From Dinochytrium kinnereticum (lineage: Eukaryota > Chytridiomycota > Chytridiomycetes > Chytridiales > Chytridiaceae), in NCBI GenBank assembly GCA_027604005.1, contig JADGJT010000319.1, positions 1,279 through 27,139 on the forward strand: a DNA stretch of 25,861 bases, read 5' to 3'. Below the pieces are notes generated by a model. That model was not told where the DNA came from. It saw only the letters and a program-made list of their open reading frames with translations, and made no database searches. Every line of letters starts with the position of its first letter. Within the stretch, counting starts at the first letter, position 1. Position numbers and translations under genes: made by a program. This document shows, in pieces, positions 1-8,271 of this stretch.

Positions 1-674
1 GCTGAGTGAGCATTACACAGCCGGTATTGCGGCAGCTTCAGCCTACAAACCTGGAAATGCTCCTGTGAAAGGGGTGGGTGGTGGAGTGTTTGCTGCAGGT
101 ACCGCGTCTTTGCCACGGGCAACGTCTTCGCCTTCTGTCACGTCCTCCTCGGGCACACAGACACCTAGTACTAAGCAAGGTAGCACCGCTTCTCGTGTTG
201 GATCTCCGGTGAATTTGACGACGGCTTCATCATATCCTGCGCCTTCAGTACCTGTGTTAACTTCTCGGCCTGGCTCTTCAGAAGGGTGCGTATTATGATT
301 TGTTGGGATTGTGCATAGATTCAAACAGTGGCTGACTTTATTGCACTTTACTTTTTACCCCCGAAAACAGGTCAACAGTTTCACTTCCGAGCTCAAACGC
401 GACCTCAGCGGCTGTGGTTGTTGGAGCAGCCACCACCGCAGCTGCGGCCTCCGCGTCTCAACTAAAGCCTCCCGTCAACCTGCCCAAGTACACAAAACCC
501 TTTAAACTTGAGCAATACCTGGCAGCTGGATGGACGATGGAGCAAATCAACATCGTCAAGCCGCCCATTCTTCCGTCGTCTGACTCTCAAGTGTCCAACC
601 CCACAACCTTAACGCGATCCTGGACCGCAGGCTCTTCTCGTCCCGCGCATGAGCCTGTGCAGTCGTCGCATTAA
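1..674 (+). CDS. 3' end of a single-pass membrane protein gene, tandem paralogue of the next gene (partial)
   Basis: The gene is cut by the window edge. Exon 2-285 (reading from base 2) joins exon 371-674 across an 85-nt intron (286-370; donor GTGCGT, acceptor AACAG, branch-like GCTGACT). The stop is TAA at 672-674. The visible part is a Ser/Thr/Ala-rich, low-complexity tail followed by the motif PFKLEQYLAAGWTMEQIN, then VKPP, and ends HEPVQSSH. The downstream gene (935-2923) ends with nearly the same block, carries an intron just before it in the same phase, and has a matching GTASLPR/GTATLPR element. I therefore infer a tandem duplication. By analogy the visible part is the cytoplasmic tail, with the extracellular and membrane parts lying left of base 1. 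I do not recognise the tail as a named domain. Function unknown. Confidence 0.65.
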
Positions 675-934
675 ATCCCTCCCACACATCCATCATTTTT
701 TTTTTTTGTAGAGAACTGGAAATAGAGCGTGTAGACTTGTAGTTTTTGAAGCAGTAACGCATTTTTCGTTGTGGGGGAAAGTCCAACCGTCAAATGTGGA
801 ACGCGGAGTTTCACAAGAGTCTCAGTCAGTGAGATTGGGGGTCACCTTGAGCCAGCCAAGAAACAGGTGAAGCCCTTTCCAAATATTTTGTTGTCTGTCT
901 TCACACTTCAAGGGTGAAAGACAGGTGGAGAGCG
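675..934 (+). promoter_or_regulatory. Intergenic region: 3' UTR of the left gene and promoter/5' UTR of the PAN-type gene
   Basis: These 260 bases separate two genes on the same strand. There is a run of ten Ts near 697-706 and a short T-rich block near 885-900 just ahead of the next gene. No open frame, clear TATA element or canonical AATAAA on plus was seen. A GTG in frame at 914 would extend the next protein by seven residues, but the ATG at 935 is the natural start. Confidence 0.4.
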
Positions 935-2923
935 ATGCCTTCCTCACGACGGAAAGCCGTAGGCAGCACCTCCACCTCCAGCATGCCGCTTCTTCTGACG
1001 GCGATGCTTTTGATATCGCCCTTGGTTGTTTCCGCCCAGAACTGTGGGGCAGCAGGCATAGTCAGGTTCCTTCCTTACGACTTGATGAGTGATGGTCTGT
1101 GTGTTTCGGAAAACTTAAGGATTTAACTGGTATCGTTCAAACCGCCACAGACCTATTTTCACTGCCCACTGTGGACGCCTGTGCGTGCAACGACCTTTGC
1201 AGAAACACTCAGGGCTGTCAATTGTAAGGCTCTAGGATCGTTGTTTGGTCTAATGTGATTTCTCTTTGACTGGATCAGCTTTTCGTATGGAGATAAAGGA
1301 GACTTTCGAGGTGGTTATGCTCTTTTCTTTTTTTTTCTTGTACTTTCTGGCCGTTCATGCTGACATTATTTTTTCGTAGGACTGTGCTTTCTGTGAGATC
1401 TCTCACATATGCGGACTATCTTACTAACCTCCGTCTTTAGGAAGCGCTTGGATCAAAGAGACGACTATGTCACCTACTTTTTGCCAACAGTCGGTCCTCC
1501 CATTAGGATCCCAGGTCAAGCCAGGCGAGGCGGTCAACAAATCGGCGGCTGTAAGATATTCAAAGCGTGTTTTCAGGCCCATATCTAACCATGTTTTTTA
1601 CAAAAAATAGCCTTCACAGTCACTCAGGAATCAGAATGCGCAGCCAGATGTCGATCCACCGGCCAATGCGCCTTTACCACCGTCGAGGAAAGAAGCAACA
1701 ATCGCTTCGAGTGTCGACTGTTCAGGGGTGACACTCAGACTGACAGCAAGATTGGGGTTATGACTGAGAACCCTGACGTTTCTCTTCCTCCTTTTCCTCC
1801 TTCCCCCCCTCCGCCTCCTCCTCCGCCTCCTCCCCCGCCGCCGCCGCCACCACCACCACCACAACCTTCCCCGGCAGTTACGGATCCTACCCAGCCATTA
1901 CCTTCCGCCAGTAGCCCTGCAACTCAACAGCAACCAACCTCAGCAGCAGCATCCTCGGCTTTTCCCTCCCCCACATCCGACCAAGATGGGAGCGCTTCAA
2001 CCCAGTCCATATCCTCTTCATCGGCCTCACGAGCAGAGTCACCCGCCGTCACCACCACCCGACCGGAAGCCACAGCGGCAGCGGCCAATGTCGGCGCTCT
2101 CTCTTCCAACGTCAACGTGCCATCCGATTCTACCCCAACCCCGGCCTCGTCGTCCCAATCCGACGCAGCAGGTGGAGGAGGAACCAGTGGGATGACCATC
2201 GGCCTAGCCGTCGTTGGAGCCCTGGTTGGCGCGTGTGTCCTGATCGCTGCTTTCGTTGTCGTGAGACGAAAGCACCATGCTGGAGACAGGAAGTACAAGA
2301 AGTGGAGTGACCAAGATGGAGGAGGAACTGCGGGATACGTTGATAGTATGAGCTTGGCGTCTGTTGGAGGTACGGCGGCTGGAGTGGCGGGTGGGCCTGG
2401 AACCGCCACGCTTCCACGAGTGAATGCTGAGACCGTTTTGCCGGCGGTTACGAATGCGGGGGTTGTTGCTGCTGCGGGATCATCCGCTGTGCTGGGGACA
2501 ATGGCGGGCAAGGAGAGTGGACGGGTGGAGATTGTGTCGGACGACGGGTACGCCGCTCAACATGTTGTTGTTCAGGGGTATGTGCTTTTGTCTCTCTTTT
2601 TCCCTCTCTGATGTGATGTGTTTTTTTTTCTTTAAAAAAATCATACTGAATATCTTTATAGATCAATCGGCGCACCTGCCTCTGCCGTTCCTGTGAACGT
2701 CGGACGGCCATCAACGAACCCCGGGTTGGACTCCACTCCTGCAGTATACTCGCAGCCCTTTACCGTTGAGCAATATATCGCGGCTGGGTGGACAATGGAC
2801 CAGATCAACCTCGTTAAGCCGCCGATTGCCCCTACGCCCACGTTGGGCACCACAGAGGCTGTGATGTTGGAAAGGGCGGAGACTCAACGTAGCGTCGTGC
2901 ACGAGCCTTTGCAGAGCTCATAG
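935..2923 (+). CDS. PAN/Apple-like, proline-rich single-pass plasma-membrane protein with conserved cytoplasmic tail
   Basis: The model has seven exons: 935-1094, 1151-1223, 1279-1310, 1380-1392, 1441-1550, 1611-2577 and 2662-2923, giving 538 aa. Residues 1-34 look like a signal peptide (PLLLTAMLLISPLVVSA, cleavage before Gln35). A second ATG at residue 17 is an alternative start. Residues about 35-200 hold two Cys-rich blocks, CACNDLCRNTQGCQFFSY and ECAARCRSTGQCAFTT, which resemble PAN/Apple domains. These bind protein or carbohydrate in other proteins. They are followed by a run of about 19 prolines, a Ser/Thr/Ala-rich (probably O-glycosylated) stalk, a membrane helix at about 325-347 and the stop-transfer sequence RRKHH. 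The Gly/Ala-rich cytoplasmic tail ends in PFTVEQYIAAGWTMDQIN, then VKPP, and HEPLQSS. The 13-nt fourth exon is required to keep the frame. A surface receptor or wall-sensor role is inference. Confidence 0.75.
1799..1862 (+). repeat. Imperfect CCN repeat encoding the polyproline stalk
   Basis: This is an almost uninterrupted run of proline codons mixing CCT, CCC, CCG and CCA inside the PAN-type gene. The codon mixture shows it is not a recent pure trinucleotide expansion. On the protein it would form a stiff polyproline II rod between the Cys-rich ectodomain and the Ser/Thr-rich stalk. Confidence 0.8.
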
Positions 2924-3234
2924 TAGTTGCACCTTTCTATTTTCTTTTTTTTTCTCTATATCGGTCTTTGTGTCGTTCGCGCTGGTCGCTTTGCACTTTT
3001 GTCTCTTTTTTTTTAAGACTTTCTTTCGGTTTTTATACATAGATGTAGTTTATCCATTTAACAAAAATCTTATCCGTGATCGAAGTATGCAACGTGCATC
3101 CAAAACAAAATAAAAGAAACCTTGCTGATGGCCCAAGAGAAAGGCAGGCAGGAACAATGATTTACCATGCAAATAACAACAACGCTCTATTAAAGAAGTA
3201 ACAACCGACACCGGAAGAGCCTGTTTCCATCCCA
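2924..3234. other. Convergent 3' intergenic region between the PAN-type gene and TAF4
   Basis: These 311 bases lie between two stop codons that face each other. The left half is T-rich (several runs of eight or nine Ts near 2945-2953 and 3007-3014), as expected for a plus-strand 3' UTR. A plus-strand AATAAA lies at 3109-3114. I see no gene here. The right part should hold the TAF4 3' UTR on minus. Confidence 0.5.
3109..3114 (+). terminator. Candidate poly(A) signal AATAAA of the PAN-type gene
   Basis: A canonical AATAAA lies 186 nt past the stop codon of the plus-strand gene, in an A-rich context. It is close enough to serve as its polyadenylation signal, but fungi often use looser signals, so the assignment is tentative. 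Confidence 0.35.
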
Positions 3235-5918
3235 TCAATTAATCTTCCCAAGCCACTTGTACAAAAGTGGGCTTGACGCCATCTGCTGCTCACCCTCCAA
3301 GCAAAACAGCGCATCCCTTAACGTAACCCTCGTCATCTCCCTCACCGTCATGGCCCGAACCACCTTCACCTCTCTTCCCGTATCATCCCTGTAAACCCCA
3401 ACCTTGGCGAGCTTGGCTAGGGCGGCCTCCTCCTCTGCAACCTTGGGGTCAACGGGTCGACCCGGCACAGGCTTGTTTGCGAGAGTCGATGCGGAAGCGC
3501 TCGAGTCAGCAGCCTTGGCCTTCTTTTTCTTGGACCCAGGAAGCATGGACCCAACCCCTCCCGCGCCTTGCGGAAGCATCCAAGATTTGATAGCCTTCGC
3601 ACCACCAGCCGCAAGAAGAGCGGTGGTGTTGACCTGCCGCGCCTTGATGGCCTCCGTCAACTCATTACCAGCAGCAGAAGCCTTCTTCCCCTTCTTCTTC
3701 TTCGGCTTCTCAGAGGCAACCGTCGCAGAAGCATCCTTGGACCCTGACGCCCCAACCGCATCTCCCCCCGAGAACGACCCGCCCTCAAGCCCAGCCGTGT
3801 TTCCAGACGGCGAGAATCCTGAAGGGGCTGCAGCCGGCATCATCATCAGCGGCGCCATCACGGACCCATCCGGAGCGGTCCCGGCGGCTTGGGCGGCCAT
3901 GGCGGCTGCACGAGCAGTCTCCAGCGCGCTCTTCCCACTGCCATCTGGGTGAAGCCTGATGCGTTCTCGATTGTCCTCCTCCCTTTCCATGTACTCGGTC
4001 ATCTGAACCATCCTTCGGACATCATTGCTGACGGACACTGTAAACTTTACGGCATCGCGGGGAGGTTTCGGAAAGGCGTTGGAGGAGAGAGCATCGTTGC
4101 TTTCCTCAAGCAGCCGGTCAAGAAGGATCCCGACGCGATGCTTGGAAGCGGTAACCATCTTTTCGAGAAGGTCCCTGGTCCGCTCTTTTGCTGCCAAAGC
4201 AAGATAAACAAGGAACTCGTCATCAATGGCCTTGATGCCGTGCTTCTTTCCTGTTGAGATTACGGAGAGTATGTTAGACCGATAATTCCTCTCCTTTCAG
4301 CAGAGGGAAGAAAATGTCTGACCTATTGTCTCCACCATTTTTCGGAGCTTTGCGAGATTCAGAAAATCCTGGAGCTTGGAACGATCTATCCCCAGTGGGT
4401 TCGATGGTGGTAGATTCGCTCCTGGCGCTAATCCAAGATTGTCTTCTTCTTCCTATTATGCCATTTAGTATGACTGAAAAACTAAAGAGATATGCCAGGG
4501 GAGGAAAGCAAGCATATTAAAACGTACTCTCAAATCAACACCGCCATAGCTAGTCACATCCATCATGCTGTCTACGTCCAGTTTCGTGACATCCACCTCA
4601 GTCGCACCCGCAGCGCCTAACACCCAAAGTTAATCCAAAGCCATAAAAACAAAACAGAAGCGATGAATGCACACAAACCTTTGCCCTTCGCCTGAGCCGA
4701 CGACTGCGCCGGAAGCTTTAAAGACGTGCCAGGTGCCAATGTGGCCGGAATAAAGGAAGGTGCCGAAAAGTCAGAGGGAGGTGGAGGGTTCGTGAGTTGT
4801 ATCGGCGCATTAAGCTGTGCAGACGCTCTCCGAGTCAGCATTGGCTCGTGCCGGGTTCGTTTCGTATCGGGGCTGTTGTTTTCAATGCTTAGTTAGAGCT
4901 TGAGGGTGACTAAACTACAGAAATAAACTCACGGTGATAAAGTGGTATCATAGGGTCTCTTCAAAATTCCAGACATGGGCATGGGACTTTCAACCTTCGG
5001 CAGAAGAATCCCATCACCTTCCGATAAAGAGCTTGGGGTATGCGACATCGAGGATCTCGGAATAGGCAATCGTGCCTGAGAATGCGGGGAATTTGAAGGC
5101 TCTAATATGGCCTTGGCTTTGGTGATAAATACATCGGTGGTAATAATCTTGTTCTGTTTAGTTTAGAGAAAAGGTTAAATTATTTCAACTCAAACCAACA
5201 AATAATGAGAGAAAAAGATAAAAAAAAAAAACAACCCAACCTGCAGCTGAGAAAACAAGGTGAAAAGCATAGGATGTTTGTCGGTAGGTATCCTGCTCAT
5301 CAGACTCTCCAGATGTTTCTGCGTCTGAGTTGCAGCACCAGGCGGAGTATTGGGTGTCGCCAAAACTGACGGTGGCCGGGGTGTGGTGGTCATGGAAGGA
5401 CGAAGATGCAAGGGCGTGGGTGAGGGCCCAAATATATCCTCCGATTTAATCGGCATAGGAAGGGGAGCGATTGGACGCACGGGTCCGGCTCCAACAGAAA
5501 ATGAGGGTGTCGGGGTATTTGGAATAAACTGAGGAGGAAGAGAAAGGGATTTGTTGAGAATGGGAACCATGGGAGATGAAGATGGTTGAGGCATAATCGG
5601 ACGAGAAGGAGGATTATCCAGCCAAGAAAAATCCAAGGCGGCGGATGTGCCGTTTGCAGCTTGTGATAAAGTGGATGGTCCGCTGGTAAATGGAATGGGC
5701 GCCGGAGGTTCATCGATGATGCTGGAAAAGTCGAAGGGAAGAAGGCTAGAAGATTGCGCGGGAAATCCTCCATTGGGTGGGTCCGCTGTGGTCACAGGCA
5801 GCGCTCCTCCTGAAGGTGGAATTGATGCGGTTCTTGTTCCCGCAAGGCCCTCATGCTCTTCCTCTGCCACATCCGCCAGGATGCTCAGCAGGTCCTGTCC
5901 ACCCGCACTCTGAGCCAT
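3235..5918 (-). CDS. TAF4: Transcription initiation factor TFIID subunit TAF4
   Basis: Six exons on minus: 5918-5241, 5153-4933, 4872-4679, 4616-4528, 4452-4323 and 4250-3235, giving 775 aa. TAF4 pairs with TAF12 through a histone fold and is a core scaffold of TFIID in the nucleus. The first 230 residues are Pro/Ser-rich and disordered. A helical block (PMLFTLFSQLQNKIITTDVF) spans the first junction. The conserved C-terminal part begins at about residue 380 with DVTSYGGVDLREEEDNLG, followed by LQDFLNLAKLRKMVETIGKK, EFLVYLALAAKERTRDLLEK and VRRMVQMTEYMEREEDNRER, as in TAF4 histone-fold/CTD proteins. The chain ends with the family's terminal box, MTRVTLRDALFCLEGEQQ and LLYKWLGK. A Lys-rich, Ala-rich linker separates the two. 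The ATG at 5918 is the only Met at the head of the frame. The 205-nt intron between exons 4 and 5 is long for this window. Confidence 0.93.
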
Positions 5919-6295
5919 TGTTGGGGTCAGCCCTCGCGGATGGAAACTCAATCTGTCCGGCTGTCGTTGTGTGTTGGAGGTGGGTTGGCTGATGCTGCGA
6001 ATCGCAGGGCATTCCAAACCTCGCTATTTCCAATTTTTTTCACTCACTTTGACAAATCCACACGAATATACCAAAATGCTGGGTTGAGGCACTACGACTT
6101 AGGTGGCCTGGACTGCTCTGATCAGGACTTTCACGTCCCCAGAGGCAGACGGCAGCAGCCTCCATGTACCATCCCCCAGAATCTCCTCTTACATGGCATG
6201 GGGTGGAAACTTTGGGGTAAAGGTAGAACTCAAAAGGCAGCATCGGAATAACCCCAAGCACAGAAAGCAGATAGTTAGGCAAGATCAATAGGTCC

Positions 6296-6301
6296 TTTAT
6301 T
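6296..6301 (-). terminator. Candidate minus-strand AATAAA downstream of the putative spliced transcript
   Basis: Reading minus, the sequence gataataaagg contains AATAAA about 180 nt beyond the last recognisable splice donor at 6478. It would suit a 3' end for a transcript separate from TAF4. It is a six-base match only. Confidence 0.25.
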
Positions 6302-6478
6302 ATCATAAACAGTAGAGGGCAGAGGGCAGTGGAATGTAGATGACAATTGACACCATTCAACGGACGAATAAATAACCATTGAAGGCTCTAACGCCAGCAT
6401 TGATCCTCGCCCAATGAATCATCGAGTTACGTGTGGATAGCACATAACTGATTCTGTAATGGGAGGTTAAACATTTAC

Positions 6479-7155
6479 CCAAGAACCGCTTCCTTCCACG
6501 AGATTTTTTGAAGAGATGAAAAAACTGGTGATAGGACGCAGAGCCTGCACAAACGAAAATGATTAGTTTTTGGAGAATCTAATAATTCAGGGACAGAGGA
6601 TTGATACACAGGTAGAACACCTCAGGTATCAAAGTTGGAATCATTGATTCATGTGAAACACGGATATGAACATCACAGGTGAGAGAGTGGGAAGACAGCC
6701 ATTTCTTACCTTGGGTATCCAAAGGACGGAAGAAAAAAAGTGGATAAACAAATCTACAATAAGTGGACGATTAGATATTGCAAGGAAAGGAGGGGAAGGG
6801 AGCAGAGTATAAGATATAATCGTCAGAATGCGTAAAAGTCTTTCGCTTCATTATGAATCAGAAGCAGAACTGGCTAAACTTGATTTTTCATCACACGAAG
6901 GGGAGAGGAAAGGATAAGATCTTCAACACACCTTGAAACCACCGTCCGAAGCCAGTAGAGCTGAAAGCAAGGGGAGGGGGAATATCAGTAAAGAAGCTTT
7001 CGATCAAAGGGTGAGGGTGAGGGTGAGGGAGGATATCTCAGTTGGTGGTGCATGTTTTGTTTCTCGACACAATGGGTTCCGTCAAGAATATGGAACATAA
7101 TCATCAAGGAAAGGAAGTTGGATGCGGTTGGGTGCTGCTGGATGTGAGACTCACC
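6479..7155 (-). ncRNA. Putative spliced minus-strand transcript (non-coding RNA, tiny-peptide gene, or TAF4 leader exons)
   Basis: On minus, a consistent ladder of splice signals defines short exons. There is an upstream exon ending at 7155 (donor AAG|GTGAGT), exon 6960-6932 (29 nt, acceptor TTTCAG, donor CAAG|GTGTGT), exon 6753-6710 (44 nt, acceptor TTGTAG, donor CAAG|GTAAGA) and exon 6544-6479 (66 nt, acceptor GTGCAG, donor TTGG|GTAAAT). The introns are 194, 178 and 165 nt, longer than most in the window. After joining, all three frames stay open for a while because the exons are T-rich, so openness is weak evidence for coding. One frame could start at an ATG near 7299 and stop just after 6479. 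No conserved product was recognised. Alternatives are 5' UTR exons of TAF4 or chance. Confidence 0.35.
7009..7029 (+). repeat. (GGGTGA)3GGG tract, potential G-quadruplex
   Basis: Four GGG runs at 7009-7011, 7015-7017, 7021-7023 and 7027-7029 are separated by identical TGA loops, exactly the G3-N1-7 quadruplex pattern. The repeat lies about 285 nt upstream of the IMP1 start, inside the first putative minus-strand intron. Confidence 0.8.
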
Positions 7156-7312
7156 TTCAACCAAGGTGTGATGAAGAAAAAAGAAAAGGAAGAAAAAAAG
7201 TAATGATTTTTGTAATTGGAAAAGTCCTGCTTTTGAGGGGACAACTTCGGAATTATAACAACATTTCATTGGGTTGGTTGGTTCGCATTCGCCCATCAAG
7301 GAGGGCTGCGCG

Positions 7313-8072
7313 ATGTTTAAGACATCGCTGTTCTCTCGGGATCGAGCGGCTCGCTGGCTACGCTTCTCCGGATTCACTGCCCAGTGCGTGTGCATCACGC
7401 TGCTCGTCCAGCAGTACCTTGGGGAGGTCACAATGGTTGGTTCGACGATGAGACTTCCTCCATCTGCATGATGCATAATGCATGCGCCATGTTATCTATT
7501 TTTAAGGTCACCCCTAGGCATTCACTAAACTGATTGCCTGACCTCAAGTGTACCGGCCCATCCATGCTGCCCACTTTCAACATAGGGGGTGATCTTGTTC
7601 TCGTGGAATACGTATCATGGAAGTGGCGGAGAAAAGTGGACAGGGGAGACGTCGTTGTGGCCCTTTCTCCCTTAAACCCACATCGCGCAGTCTGCAAGAG
7701 AGTGTTAGGACTGGTGGGTGCCCTATGACTCCATCTTTTCTCTGGAAAGTTCAACGACTGAAAGCCTATTTCAGCCTGGGGACAAGGTGCTCGTGGATCC
7801 AACGAAATCGCTATCCGATTACATCACGGTAAGTAGAGTGGGTAGCTTCGGATTCGTTGGGAGACCATGCCATTCACCGCTGTTGCCGCCGGCAGGTCCC
7901 CAAAGGTCATGTCTGGCTGCAAGGCGACAACCTGAACAACTCCACGGACTCGCGCACGTACGGCCCAGTGCCCATGGGTCTCCTGCGCGGCAAGGTGTAT
8001 CTCAAGCTGTTCCCCGAGCTGAAGCTCATTGGCAACGGGTTCACCGATGCGGAAGGGCTGGATGGGTTGTGA
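7313..8072 (+). CDS. IMP1: Mitochondrial inner membrane signal peptidase, IMP1-type
   Basis: Four exons, 7313-7435, 7549-7713, 7775-7828 and 7896-8072, encode 172 aa, the usual size for IMP1/IMMP1L. The enzyme is an S26 serine protease anchored in the inner mitochondrial membrane that removes sorting peptides on the intermembrane-space side. An N-terminal hydrophobic stretch (about 19-36) is the anchor. The nucleophile is Ser46 in [10 protein letters not shown] and the general base Lys91 in CKRVLGLPGDKV. The C-terminal conserved box is [17 protein letters not shown] followed by YGPVP. Without the 61-nt intron at 7714-7774 the gene would look frameshifted. Splicing it restores the canonical [14 protein letters not shown]. 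The first donor (GTTGGT) is weak, but the join LGEVTM-CTGPS fits the family. The gene stands alone, followed on the same strand by a kinase gene. Confidence 0.95.
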
Positions 8073-8115
8073 GGCTGCGTTGCTCCCTTGACAAATCGCT
8101 TGTGATCCGTGCGTG

Positions 8116-8132
8116 GTGTGTGTGTGTGTGTG
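8116..8132 (+). repeat. (GT)n microsatellite
   Basis: An uninterrupted GT dinucleotide run of 17 bases lies in the IMP1 3' UTR. Such runs vary in length between strains. Confidence 0.85.
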
Positions 8133-8157
8133 AGCAGAGCACGAACGCAAAAAAAAT

Positions 8158-8163
8158 AATAAA
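8158..8163 (+). terminator. Candidate poly(A) signal AATAAA of IMP1
   Basis: A canonical hexamer lies 86 nt after the IMP1 stop codon, within an A-rich stretch, in the position expected for a fungal polyadenylation signal. Confidence 0.45.
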
Positions 8164-8271
8164 TCAAATCTGAAATCTGAGTTGAGCAGCAGTTTCGCAT
8201 CCCTCCAATCGCCTTGGCCCCCCAATCGCTCAGGCAGCGCTTTCGCATCCCTCCCACGGCCGCACCACACC

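Larger units (their letters stand above)
5919..7312. other. 1.4-kb divergent region between TAF4 and IMP1, no confident protein gene
   Basis: This is the longest gene-poor stretch of the window. It must contain the promoters of TAF4 (minus) and IMP1 (plus). It also contains a series of well-formed splice sites on minus between 7155 and 6479 (listed separately), a (GGGTGA)n tract at 7009-7029 and purine-rich tracts near 6780-6800 and 6965-6980. A minus-strand AATAAA is present at about 6296-6301. I found no conserved protein motif on either strand and no tRNA fold. Confidence 0.5.
8073..8271 (+). promoter_or_regulatory. IMP1 3' UTR and promoter/5' UTR of the HAL-like kinase gene
   Basis: These 199 bases contain a GT microsatellite (8116-8132), an AATAAA at 8158-8163 and a C-rich stretch immediately before the kinase ATG at 8272. 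The frame is open upstream of 8272, but the only starts there are non-ATG. Confidence 0.45.

Noticed and set aside
1924..2511. A 195-codon open frame on minus opposite the stalk and membrane region of the PAN-type gene
   Set aside because: It is antisense to a better-supported gene, is low complexity and mirrors the Ser/Thr/Ala-rich codons. No start context, splice logic or family motif was found.
5919..6017. In-frame upstream extension of TAF4
   Set aside because: The extension begins at a non-ATG codon, and the ATG at 5918 is the first methionine of the frame.
6162..6204. Inverted repeat-like bases (CCATGTA ... TACATGG) suggesting a structured RNA
   Set aside because: The stem is only about seven pairs with an unpaired 20-nt loop. 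No known RNA family or terminator shape fits.
6040..6360. A 100-codon minus-strand frame in the TAF4/IMP1 interval
   Set aside because: It begins with TTG, has no recognisable motif and sits in a region where chance frames are expected.
7700..7780. Possible 8-nt deletion or pseudogene in IMP1
   Set aside because: A canonical intron (GTGGGT...TTTCAG) removes the shifted stretch and restores the family motif exactly.
8182..8271. In-frame upstream extension of the HAL-like kinase (30 codons)
   Set aside because: It has no ATG. The first ATG is at 8272, and the extra codons lie in a C-rich leader.
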